From contig QMYD01000053.1 of NCBI GenBank assembly GCA_003662485.1, forward strand, positions 1 through 7,326: 7,326 bases of DNA. The letters are read 5' to 3'. This DNA is from Candidatus Hecatellales archaeon. GTDB taxonomy: Archaea > Thermoproteota > Bathyarchaeia > Hecatellales > Hecatellaceae. The translations under genes and the position numbers were made by a program. Positions 1 through 6,193 of the stretch are shown here, in pieces. The notes beneath the pieces were generated by a model that saw only the letters and a program-made list of their open reading frames with translations, did not search any database and had not been told where the DNA came from. How positions within the stretch are numbered: the stretch's first letter is position 1; every line of letters begins with the position of its first letter.

Positions 1-285
1 ATCTATGACTTTCATATTGGCAAAGGGCTTCACTATTTGAAAAGTTCTTGCAATTCCGAGCTTGCAAATTTTATGGGGAGGTAGACCTGTTATTTCTTTC
101 CCTTCAAAGAATATTTTTCCTCCTTCTGGCTTATAAACTCCGCAGACCACGTTGAAAAGAGTGGTTTTACCTGAGCCATTTGGGCCTATCAGTCCGAAAA
201 TGGAACCCTTCTCGACACTAAAGTCTATATCCTTTAAGGCAGTAAGCCCGCCAAACCTTTTGGTTACTTTTTCTCCTCTTAACAT
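1..285 (-). CDS. livG: LIV-type ABC transporter ATP-binding protein, LivG-like (partial, C-terminus outside window)
   Basis: This is the N-terminal 95 residues of a cytoplasmic ABC ATPase that would power the LivH/LivM-like channel encoded in the same block. The frame is open to the left edge, so the signature motif, Walker B and the LivG C-terminal extension are not visible. The start reads MLRGEKVTKRFGGLTALKDI, the usual LivG opening. Walker A is GPNGSGKT at residues 34-41, and the Q-loop glutamine is in RTFQ (Gln83). The ATG at 283-285 lies 32 nt after the binding-protein stop. It has no clear Shine-Dalgarno, so it may rely on translational coupling. An in-frame TTG at 292-294 is an alternative start. 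A LivF-like second ATPase normally follows and is expected outside the window. The family is certain; LivG rather than LivF is favoured by the FGGLTAL and RTFQ motifs. Confidence 0.93.
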   Translation of the reverse strand, partial: MLRGEKVTKRFGGLTALKDIDFSVEKGSIFGLIGPNGSGKTTLFNVVCGVYKPEGGKIFFEGKEITGLPPHKICKLGIARTFQIVKPFANMKVID

Positions 286-317
286 TTTAACCAAAAAAGG
301 AGTGAGGAAACTTTAAT

Positions 318-1691
318 TTATTTTTTCCTGGCACTCCATGGTGGAGTTGGATACCAAGGCTTTGAGGTGGCTACTTCAGGAGGCCAAACTAACTCTAGCA
401 CCCCATGCTGCCACTGAAGGAGGTAAGTTAGCTTCCAAGAGTCTTTGAGGCTTCCGTCCTCGTTGAATCTTACTCGTCCCATGCAGGTTTCTAAATCTGT
501 TTCTAAGATGGCTTTTCTTATAGCCTCCTTGTCTAGGGTTCCAGCCCTCTCAATAGCATCGAACAGGATTTCAGCACTTGCATACCAGCATCCCAGCAGG
601 GTTGGCTCCTTACCCGTCTCCTCAATGTATTCTTTAACTATTTGCCTGTTAACTGAGAAGGGTAGAGACTTATGATAGCTGAAGGAGGCAAAAACGTAGT
701 CCGCATCCTCACCTAGGGCCTCCTGGAAACCTGACATAGCTGTACCGTAAGATAGAGCCCAAACCTTCGGGCAGAAGTCTAATTCCTTAGACTGCCTAAT
801 CATGTTTATAGCGTCCGTTCCTGTTGGTAGAGCTAGAACCACATCAGGATTGACGGCCTTAGTTTTAATAATGAGCTCCGTAAAGTCGGCTCCAGGCGAA
901 TACTTCTCCCTCAATACTATATCGTACTTATATTCCTTGGCGAATTTTTCCATGTATTCCGCGTTTTCGTGGCCGTGTTCGGTTGCTTCCTCCCAGATAG
1001 CCACGGTTTTAGGCCTTTGCTCTTCTGGCATGGTCTCCCACCACTTGAAGAAGACTAGGAACTGGTCGTAGGAGAGGAAAAAGTTGGTGAAGATGTATTT
1101 GTAGCCCATCTGGTGGATTTTCACAGAGGCCACACCGCTGGTTACAATGGGAACCCTATACTTCTCGATTACTGGGGCTGCTGCAAGCATAAAAGTAGTA
1201 CCTACGGCTCCGAGAAGAGCATCAACCCTATCGCTTGTTATAAGCTTTTCAACGTTGCTCACTCTCACCGTCGGGTCGCTCTTATCGTCGTAAATTATCA
1301 GCTTTACAGGAAGCTTCCTACCATACTCTTTAACATAGATGCCTCCCTTCTCGTTTACTGCTTTCACGGCTCTCTCATAAGCCCACTTGGTTTCAAAGCC
1401 GAAATAAGCTACTGCCCCTGTGAGGCCTATGGAAGCTCCAATCCTTATCTCCTTTCTTGGAGGAGGAGCTGTCGTGGTTGTCGGGGTTGGAGATGTTGTA
1501 GGCGTGGGTTTAAGCGTGGTAGTTACGGTTACGGTTTTCGTTACGGTTTCCGTCATGGTTTTGGTAACGGTTTTCCCAACAACGGTAGCAGGTTTAAGAT
1601 ACCAAGCACCAACACCAGCTACTACACCAGCTATGATAGCAGCTGCTGCTACCTTGAGAGCGTCTCTTCGCGAAACCTCAGAAGATGTCAA
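318..1691 (-). CDS. LIV/HAAT-family ABC transporter substrate-binding protein, membrane-anchored archaeal type
   Basis: This 457-residue extracytoplasmic receptor captures the solute and delivers it to the LivH/LivM-like permeases. Residues 7-13 (SRRDALK) resemble a twin-arginine signal, followed by a hydrophobic stretch (about 14-31) with no lipobox cysteine, so it is probably exported by Tat or kept as an N-terminal anchor. Residues 39-78 are a Thr/Pro-rich stalk. The periplasmic-binding fold begins at EIRIGASIGLTGAVAYFG (81-98) and continues through YDDKSDP (134-140), GAVGTT (161-166) and PIVTSG (181-186), all typical of type I LIV-binding proteins. Translation starts at a TTG, supported by GGGAGG 12 nt upstream and by the twin-arginine start that follows. 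The gene has its own likely promoter in the 101-nt gap behind the activase. The ligand is not identifiable. By eye, the position of the amino-group-binding glutamate of E. coli leucine-binding protein is a tyrosine (about 315), so an amino-acid ligand is not assured. Confidence 0.93.
   Translation of the reverse strand: MTSSEVSRRDALKVAAAAIIAGVVAGVGAWYLKPATVVGKTVTKTMTETVTKTVTVTTTLKPTPTTSPTPTTTTAPPPRKEIRIGASIGLTGAVAYFGFETKWAYERAVKAVNEKGGIYVKEYGRKLPVKLIIYDDKSDPTVRVSNVEKLITSDRVDALLGAVGTTFMLAAAPVIEKYRVPIVTSGVASVKIHQMGYKYIFTNFFLSYDQFLVFFKWWETMPEEQRPKTVAIWEEATEHGHENAEYMEKFAKEYKYDIVLREKYSPGADFTELIIKTKAVNPDVVLALPTGTDAINMIRQSKELDFCPKVWALSYGTAMSGFQEALGEDADYVFASFSYHKSLPFSVNRQIVKEYIEETGKEPTLLGCWYASAEILFDAIERAGTLDKEAIRKAILETDLETCMGRVRFNEDGSLKDSWKLTYLLQWQHGVLELVWPPEVATSKPWYPTPPWSARKK
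1461..1577 (-). repeat. Low-complexity Thr/Pro linker coding region
   Basis: This part of the binding-protein gene encodes a stalk (about residues 39-77) made almost wholly of Thr, Val, Lys and Pro. At DNA level it is built from imperfect copies of a TAACCGT/AACCGT-like unit (plus-strand ACGGTTACGG and relatives near 1520-1550). Such stalks separate the membrane anchor from the binding domain in many archaeal surface receptors. The repeat also generates long spurious open frames on the plus strand. Confidence 0.7.
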
Positions 1692-1703
1692 TCTCTTTAA
1701 AAA

Positions 1704-1709
1704 CCTCCC
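1704..1709 (-). promoter_or_regulatory. Ribosome binding site of the binding-protein gene
   Basis: Sense-strand GGGAGG lies 12 nt before the TTG at 1689-1691. It is the only strong Shine-Dalgarno near the beginning of this frame and has no in-frame ATG or GTG behind it, so it decides the TTG start. The spacing is somewhat long. Confidence 0.6.
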
Positions 1710-1749
1710 TTTTCTCTCCTCTATACAAAATAATAATTTTTGAATATTC

Positions 1750-1767
1750 TGTATTTATAGGTTTCGA
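1750..1767 (-). promoter_or_regulatory. Candidate archaeal promoter (BRE + TATA) for the binding-protein/livG segment
   Basis: On the sense strand this reads CGAAACCTATAAATAC: a purine/A-rich BRE-like block followed directly by CTATAAATA (1752-1760). With usual archaeal spacing, transcription would start near 1728-1732, giving a leader of about 40 nt that carries the GGGAGG ribosome site. The 101-nt gap between the activase stop and the receptor start is the largest in the operon, which fits a second promoter. No expression data are available. Confidence 0.5.
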
Positions 1768-1792
1768 GGATAGTAAAAGAGTTTTAAATCTT

Positions 1793-2713
1793 CTAAGAAG
1801 CTATCATTCTCCCTTTAGTTGTCTTAAGACCATAGGCTTCTATGAACTCCATTGCCTCCCTTATCTCAGCTTCAGAGGGTACTCTAAATTTAGATAAAGG
1901 AGATGTCATGCCCAAGAACCTATACTTATGGCTTCCAAGCCTATGAAAGGGTACTATGTCTATAGCTTCCACGCCTAGGGACCTAGCGAACTCCGCGGTT
2001 CTCTTAAGATTTTCCAAAGTGTTATTTAGGCCTGGTATTAGGGGTAAGGATATTCGAACTTCACATTTTTTAACCATGAGTTTGGCGTTTTCAAGTATGA
2101 GTTCGTTTGAAACTCCTGTCATTTCCTTATGCTTAACAGGATCCATGTGTTTGATGTCTAGAAGCGCCATATCTATGTTTTTAGCTATTTCCTCCACCCA
2201 TCTGGGACTAGCGTAGCCAGAGGTGTCTAAAACTACTGATATAGACTCCCGCCTGCATAGTTTTGCTAGTGCCAGCGTAAAGTCAGGCTGGTAGAGAGGT
2301 TCGCCTCCGCTTAACGTTACCCCTCCCCCTGACCTTTCATAAAACACCTTGTCTTTGACTACTTCCTCCATGATTTCTCCGGCTGAAACCTCTCTGCCAA
2401 CAATTTCAAGAGCACCATACTTGCAGGCCTCAACGCATTTCATACATAGGTCACAGAGTTCTCTTAAAATCTTCCTCTCCTTATTCATGGTTACAGCATT
2501 TCGCGGGCATGCTCTTACGCATTCCCCGCAGTCAACGCATTTTTCAGCTTTAAAGTAGATTTGGGGATTTTTCTCCCAAGTTTCTGGGCTACTGCACCAC
2601 AAGCATCTTAAAGGGCAACCTTTCAGGAAGATGGTGGTTCTAATGCCTGGGCCATCATGGGTTGCGAAGGTTTTTATGGTGGTGATTATGCCCCTCACTC
2701 TTTCAAGTTCCAT
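1793..2713 (-). CDS. Glycyl radical enzyme activating enzyme (radical SAM, two extra [4Fe-4S] clusters)
   Basis: This 306-residue cytoplasmic radical-SAM protein uses reductively cleaved S-adenosylmethionine to abstract hydrogen from the catalytic glycine of its partner enzyme, encoded 10 nt upstream. The radical-SAM cluster motif is CPLRCLWC (Cys33, Cys37, Cys40; CX3CX2C), preceded by the family hallmark HDGPGIRTTIFLKG (19-32). An inserted ferredoxin-like domain carries two CX2CX2CX3C sets (Cys59/62/65/69 and Cys87/90/93/97), as in activases of dehydratase- and decarboxylase-type GREs and unlike the short PflA. SAM-contact motifs are SGGEP (135-139), DTSG (163-166) and DIKHMD (186-191). After the SAM cysteines the sequence is SSPE, not the common HNPE or SNPE. 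Length is normal for the class. The ATG has only a weak AAGG/TAGGAA-like element upstream, so coupling to the GRE is likely. The class is secure; the cognate reaction is that of the neighbouring GRE. Confidence 0.96.
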   Translation of the reverse strand: MELERVRGIITTIKTFATHDGPGIRTTIFLKGCPLRCLWCSSPETWEKNPQIYFKAEKCVDCGECVRACPRNAVTMNKERKILRELCDLCMKCVEACKYGALEIVGREVSAGEIMEEVVKDKVFYERSGGGVTLSGGEPLYQPDFTLALAKLCRRESISVVLDTSGYASPRWVEEIAKNIDMALLDIKHMDPVKHKEMTGVSNELILENAKLMVKKCEVRISLPLIPGLNNTLENLKRTAEFARSLGVEAIDIVPFHRLGSHKYRFLGMTSPLSKFRVPSEAEIREAMEFIEAYGLKTTKGRMIAS

Positions 2714-2723
2714 TTCCTACGCC

Positions 2724-5201
2724 TTAGATGCTTTCATACTCGGTTCTTTTGATTATCTCCTCCTGCTCGCTTGGTCCAAGTTCAACCCACCTGGCAGTGA
2801 AGCCTGCAACCCTAATCATTAGGTCTTGGTATCTTTCAGGATGCTTTTGAGCATCGCGAAGCATTGCTGTATCTACAACATTAAACTGGATGTGGTATCC
2901 CCCAAGCTCAATAAAGGCATCTATTAGGCTTATGAACTTGTCTGTTCCCACCTCTCCCTCAACCGTCACTGGATTTATCTTCATGTTCATCAGCAGAGAC
3001 TGCATGTTAAAGGCGTGGAGCTTGGTGGCTGAACGGATGAGGGCTGTAGGACCTTTAACATCCGTTCCAGGAAAAGCTGAGGCTGAGCCGTCGGCGAAGG
3101 GTTCGAAAGCCCTCCTACCGTCGGGAGTGGCTATGGTTGCCTTACCGAGAACTACTTGGGAGGTTACTGAGAGGCCGCTGGGCCTCCAAGGCTCGCCAAG
3201 CCAATTCGTACAACTTTGGGCTGCTTCACTAAAGGCATCATAAAGCTCTACAGCTATTTCATCAACATAGGGATCATCATTTCCGAATTTAGGAGCTTCC
3301 AGCAGATGTCTTCGAAGCTCCTCATATCCTTCAAAATTGTTTTTCAAGGCTTCTTTCAGCTCTTTCATGGTGAAAATTTTCTCCTCGAAAATGCATTTTT
3401 TAATTGCTGCTAAGCTATTGGCCACGTTTATGCAACCGCATGCTATTACGTAAGGGGCATCATTATATCTACATCCTCCACTCGCACTACCCTTACCCTT
3501 CTCCAGGCAGTCATGAAGAAGAGCTGAGCATAGGGGATGCACTATACCTATCTTATTATGGACAGCCATAATGATGTTCCAGTATTTGGCTTCCTTCTTC
3601 ACTATTTCTTTAAGCATTTTCTTCCAGGCTTCCTTTAACTCTTCGAAACTTGCTTCTTCTGCTTTGATTCCTGTTTCAAGAAGCTTGTCTCCAGTTACTG
3701 GATTTACACCATCGAAAAGAATTAGGTTTAAGATTTTCGGGAAGTTGGTTGCGTTTACAGCGTACATGGGCATTCTTTTACCGCATATCTGCATATCGAC
3801 GCAGCCGCAGGGAGCCCAATCTCTTGCATCCTCTAAGCTTGCCCCAGTGACCTCTACAAATCTTTTAATGCCTAACTCGTCGTTAAAGATTGCAGGATAC
3901 CCTGCCCCGGCTTTAATACATTCCACCGCCTTACGTTTAAACTCTTTGCTAAGTTTGTTATTCCATCTTATTGAGAGAGTGGGCTGGGGGGTTTGCACGT
4001 TTATTCCTGCTTGAAGAATTAGGATGGAGAGTTCATTATCCGCAGGGTTACCATCCTTATCCACCCCACCTAGGGTTAGGTTTTGGAAGGTACTCCCTCC
4101 GAGATAGGACTCTGTAAACTTAGCATGGGCTCTAACAATTTCTGAATGCTTTATTCTGAGCAGCTCTAAGAGTTCTAGCGCCTGCTCCTTAGTTATGCGT
4201 CCAGTTTCTAAGTCCTCTTTGAAAGGCCTATACATGTATTGGTCAAATCTTCCAGGTGAAATTCCTCTCCCATTAAGCTCAATGAAGAGGGCACAGTGAA
4301 TAAACCAAAAAGACTGAACAGCTTCCCAAAAACTGTCAGCCCTAAACCTCGGAACCTTTCTGCAAATTCTAGCGATTTCCAGTAGTTCCTTTCTACGTTT
4401 CTCATCGCTGGTTTGAGCTGCAAGCCTCTCAGCTTCTCTAGCATAATTTTCAGCGAAATTTATTACACCTTCTAAGGCGAGGATTACACCATTATAGAAG
4501 TCCCACTTCTCAAACTTTTCTTCGGTTTCTATAGGGCCGAGTTCAGCTAGTCTTCTTTTACACTCCTTAATGATAGACTCTAAGCCTTCCTCTATCACTC
4601 TACCATAATCTACAATTACTCTACCCTCAGGGACATCAAACATGTAAGGTATGAATACTAACTGCTTCTGCCATTTATCAACTAATTCGTATTCTTTATC
4701 TTGAAGAAGAATTCTTTCAGCATGAGACCTGCAATCTTTATCCTTCCAGAATTCGACAACTTCTTCAAGGACTTCCTTTTCAGCAGGGTTAAGCCCGTAG
4801 ATTCCAAGCTGAATTAAACCTTCCCCAGCCTTAAATTCCGCTCTAGTTCCCTCCACATATTTCTCCTCTTCCCTTCTTAGGCCTTGAAGAGCTTCAATCA
4901 TCCATTTAACTTCCTGTTCTGGGTAGAGTTGGGTTCCACGTAGATACCGGGAGATACTTCCAACTATAAGCTCTCCATCCCTGATTACTGGGGTCATATT
5001 GGATAGGACATAGTTTAAGGCTCCTCCCTGCCTTGTATAGGGCGGGTCATTCCAGTGCTTCTTAACGTATTCTGTGTAGAGTCTACATCTTTCCGTATCT
5101 ATCATAGGCTCCGCTTCTAAGAGTTCTTTAAGCCTTTTCTCAACCCTGGGAGTAGAAGGTTTGCCATGGATTTCCCTATCCACAAAACCTCTTTCAGCCA
5201 T
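2724..5201 (-). CDS. Glycyl radical enzyme, PFL2-like family, substrate unassigned
   Basis: This 825-residue enzyme carries a stable glycyl radical that generates a thiyl radical on an active-site cysteine and drives C-C, C-O, C-N or C-S cleavage of a small organic substrate. The PFL-like domain is complete: DGELIVG (75-81), SPGRFDQYMYRP (315-326), FQNLTLGGVDKDG (372-384), QPTLSIRW (406-413) and AIFNDE (437-442). The cysteine loop is CGCVD, with catalytic Cys467 (codon 3801-3803) and Asp469 where many dehydratases have Glu. The C-terminal radical loop is RVAGFTA with Gly800 (codon 2802-2804), followed by EEIIKRTE. A second CGC (588-590) sits just before VANSLAAIKK (593-602). It lacks the adjacent Cys-Cys pair of true pyruvate formate-lyase and the GCVEP of choline lyase. 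GAGGT lies 8 nt before the ATG. It is embedded between the transporter permeases and the activase, implying an imported substrate. Annotation as 'formate acetyltransferase' would be wrong; dehydratase, lyase and decarboxylase all remain possible. Confidence 0.95.
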   Translation of the reverse strand: MAERGFVDREIHGKPSTPRVEKRLKELLEAEPMIDTERCRLYTEYVKKHWNDPPYTRQGGALNYVLSNMTPVIRDGELIVGSISRYLRGTQLYPEQEVKWMIEALQGLRREEEKYVEGTRAEFKAGEGLIQLGIYGLNPAEKEVLEEVVEFWKDKDCRSHAERILLQDKEYELVDKWQKQLVFIPYMFDVPEGRVIVDYGRVIEEGLESIIKECKRRLAELGPIETEEKFEKWDFYNGVILALEGVINFAENYAREAERLAAQTSDEKRRKELLEIARICRKVPRFRADSFWEAVQSFWFIHCALFIELNGRGISPGRFDQYMYRPFKEDLETGRITKEQALELLELLRIKHSEIVRAHAKFTESYLGGSTFQNLTLGGVDKDGNPADNELSILILQAGINVQTPQPTLSIRWNNKLSKEFKRKAVECIKAGAGYPAIFNDELGIKRFVEVTGASLEDARDWAPCGCVDMQICGKRMPMYAVNATNFPKILNLILFDGVNPVTGDKLLETGIKAEEASFEELKEAWKKMLKEIVKKEAKYWNIIMAVHNKIGIVHPLCSALLHDCLEKGKGSASGGCRYNDAPYVIACGCINVANSLAAIKKCIFEEKIFTMKELKEALKNNFEGYEELRRHLLEAPKFGNDDPYVDEIAVELYDAFSEAAQSCTNWLGEPWRPSGLSVTSQVVLGKATIATPDGRRAFEPFADGSASAFPGTDVKGPTALIRSATKLHAFNMQSLLMNMKINPVTVEGEVGTDKFISLIDAFIELGGYHIQFNVVDTAMLRDAQKHPERYQDLMIRVAGFTARWVELGPSEQEEIIKRTEYESI

Positions 5202-5209
5202 AAAAGACT

Positions 5210-5214
5210 ACCTC
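5210..5214 (-). promoter_or_regulatory. Ribosome binding site of the glycyl radical enzyme gene
   Basis: Sense-strand GAGGT is 8 nt upstream of the ATG at 5199-5201. It supports this start, which gives an N-terminus of the usual length for the family. Confidence 0.6.
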
Positions 5215-5240
5215 AGCATAAAAAGATTCGGCACGTATTT

Positions 5241-6179
5241 TTAAGTTTTTAGGCCTTTAACTTTTTTAGAGGCCAAAATAGTTGAAATCCTTGGCACAAG
5301 CCCCTCAGGCATGAAAATCGTTATTAGCACTAGGAGAAAACCGAAAATTATCAGGCTTAGCTCCGTAATATAGACTGTTAGAATGTAGTAGAGGCCTGTG
5401 AATATTACAGCTCCTACTATGGGCCCCTTCATAGTTCGTATTCCTCCGAGAAGAACCATAAAAATAGGATAAATGGTCCACTCAATACCAAAGGCATGAT
5501 AGGGTTCCACGTATAGGAAGTAGTAGGCAAAAACTGAGCCTGCTATTCCTGCAAAGAAAGCGCTTAGAAGTAGAGCTAGAATTTTGTATTTAAGCGTTGG
5601 AACTCCCACGCTTTCAGCAGCATCTTCATCATCTCCAATAGCGTAGAAGGTGTAGCCTATCTTCGAGTTTACAACTTTATAGGAGACAAGGATCGTTGCT
5701 AAGGCTAAGGCGAAAGCTAAATAGTAGTATAAACTGATATCAAATTTGCTTGGAACTGGCAGGTGGAGGCCGCTCGCACCCCCAAGCTCCCTTACGTTTA
5801 TAATAATGATTTTCATGATTTCTGGTAGAAGGAGTGTTCCTACCGCGAAGTAGGTTCCCCTAAGCTTGAAGCAGGGGATTACTACGATACACATGGCAAC
5901 TGCCATAAAGCCTCCTAGAAGCATGCATAGATAGGGGTTCACCCCTGCATTCATTAGCATGGCCAGCGTATAGGCTCCTGTTCCAAAAAAGGCTGCATGA
6001 GCTAGGTTAAGCTGACCTGCATAGCCTCCCACAAGGTTCCAGCTTACCGACAATGTTACGTAGATGAAGAGGAGGAACATCATGAAGAGCAAGTATTGGT
6101 GTTGGGCTAGGAATAGGGGGGCTAAGACCAAAATAACTATAACCACCAAGGCAGCGAGTAGGTCTCTTTGAAGCTTCAC
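5241..6179 (-). CDS. livM: LIV-type ABC transporter permease, LivM-like
   Basis: This 312-residue polytopic membrane protein forms half of the translocation channel with the LivH-like protein. It is almost entirely hydrophobic segments, with LivM hallmarks: GGYAGQLNLAHAAFFGTGAY (51-70), LRGTYFAVGTL (106-116), GGASGL (133-138), the ATPase-coupling loop around IGYTFYAIGDDEDAAESVGV (174-193), GGIRTMKGPIVGA (245-257) and a C-terminal MPEGLVPR (290-297). Length is normal. The start is a GTG at 6177-6179 with a strong AGGAGG (6188-6193) that overlaps the livH stop codon, so the two genes are likely translationally coupled. It is followed after 39 nt by the glycyl radical enzyme rather than by an ATPase gene, which is unusual for this transporter type. 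Solute specificity cannot be read from the permease. Confidence 0.95.
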   Translation of the reverse strand: MKLQRDLLAALVVIVILVLAPLFLAQHQYLLFMMFLLFIYVTLSVSWNLVGGYAGQLNLAHAAFFGTGAYTLAMLMNAGVNPYLCMLLGGFMAVAMCIVVIPCFKLRGTYFAVGTLLLPEIMKIIIINVRELGGASGLHLPVPSKFDISLYYYLAFALALATILVSYKVVNSKIGYTFYAIGDDEDAAESVGVPTLKYKILALLLSAFFAGIAGSVFAYYFLYVEPYHAFGIEWTIYPIFMVLLGGIRTMKGPIVGAVIFTGLYYILTVYITELSLIIFGFLLVLITIFMPEGLVPRISTILASKKVKGLKT

Positions 6180-6187
6180 TTTGAAAT

Positions 6188-6193
6188 CCTCCT
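6188..6193 (-). promoter_or_regulatory. Ribosome binding site of livM, overlapping the livH stop
   Basis: Sense-strand AGGAGG lies 8 nt before the GTG at 6177-6179 and shares bases with the livH TAG (6192-6194). It decides the GTG start and suggests coupled translation of the two permeases. Confidence 0.7.

Noticed and set aside
1113..1743. Long open frames on the plus strand opposite the start of the binding-protein gene
   Set aside because: They arise from the low-complexity Thr/Pro linker and overlap a clear family gene on the other strand. Their translations are compositionally odd and match no recognisable domain.
3571..4014. Plus-strand 147-codon open frame inside the glycyl radical enzyme gene
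   Set aside because: It is antisense to the most conserved part of the enzyme, including the catalytic cysteine loop, and has no recognisable domain or independent context.
4208..4444. Minus-strand 78-codon frame within the glycyl radical enzyme
   Set aside because: It is an out-of-frame shadow fully inside the enzyme's coding sequence, which continues intact across it.
2724..5201. Assignment as pyruvate formate-lyase, choline trimethylamine-lyase or hydroxyproline dehydratase
   Set aside because: Pyruvate formate-lyase has an adjacent Cys-Cys pair, which is absent. The GCVEP loop of choline lyase is not present. No pyrroline-5-carboxylate reductase or other pathway gene is in the window to support hydroxyproline.
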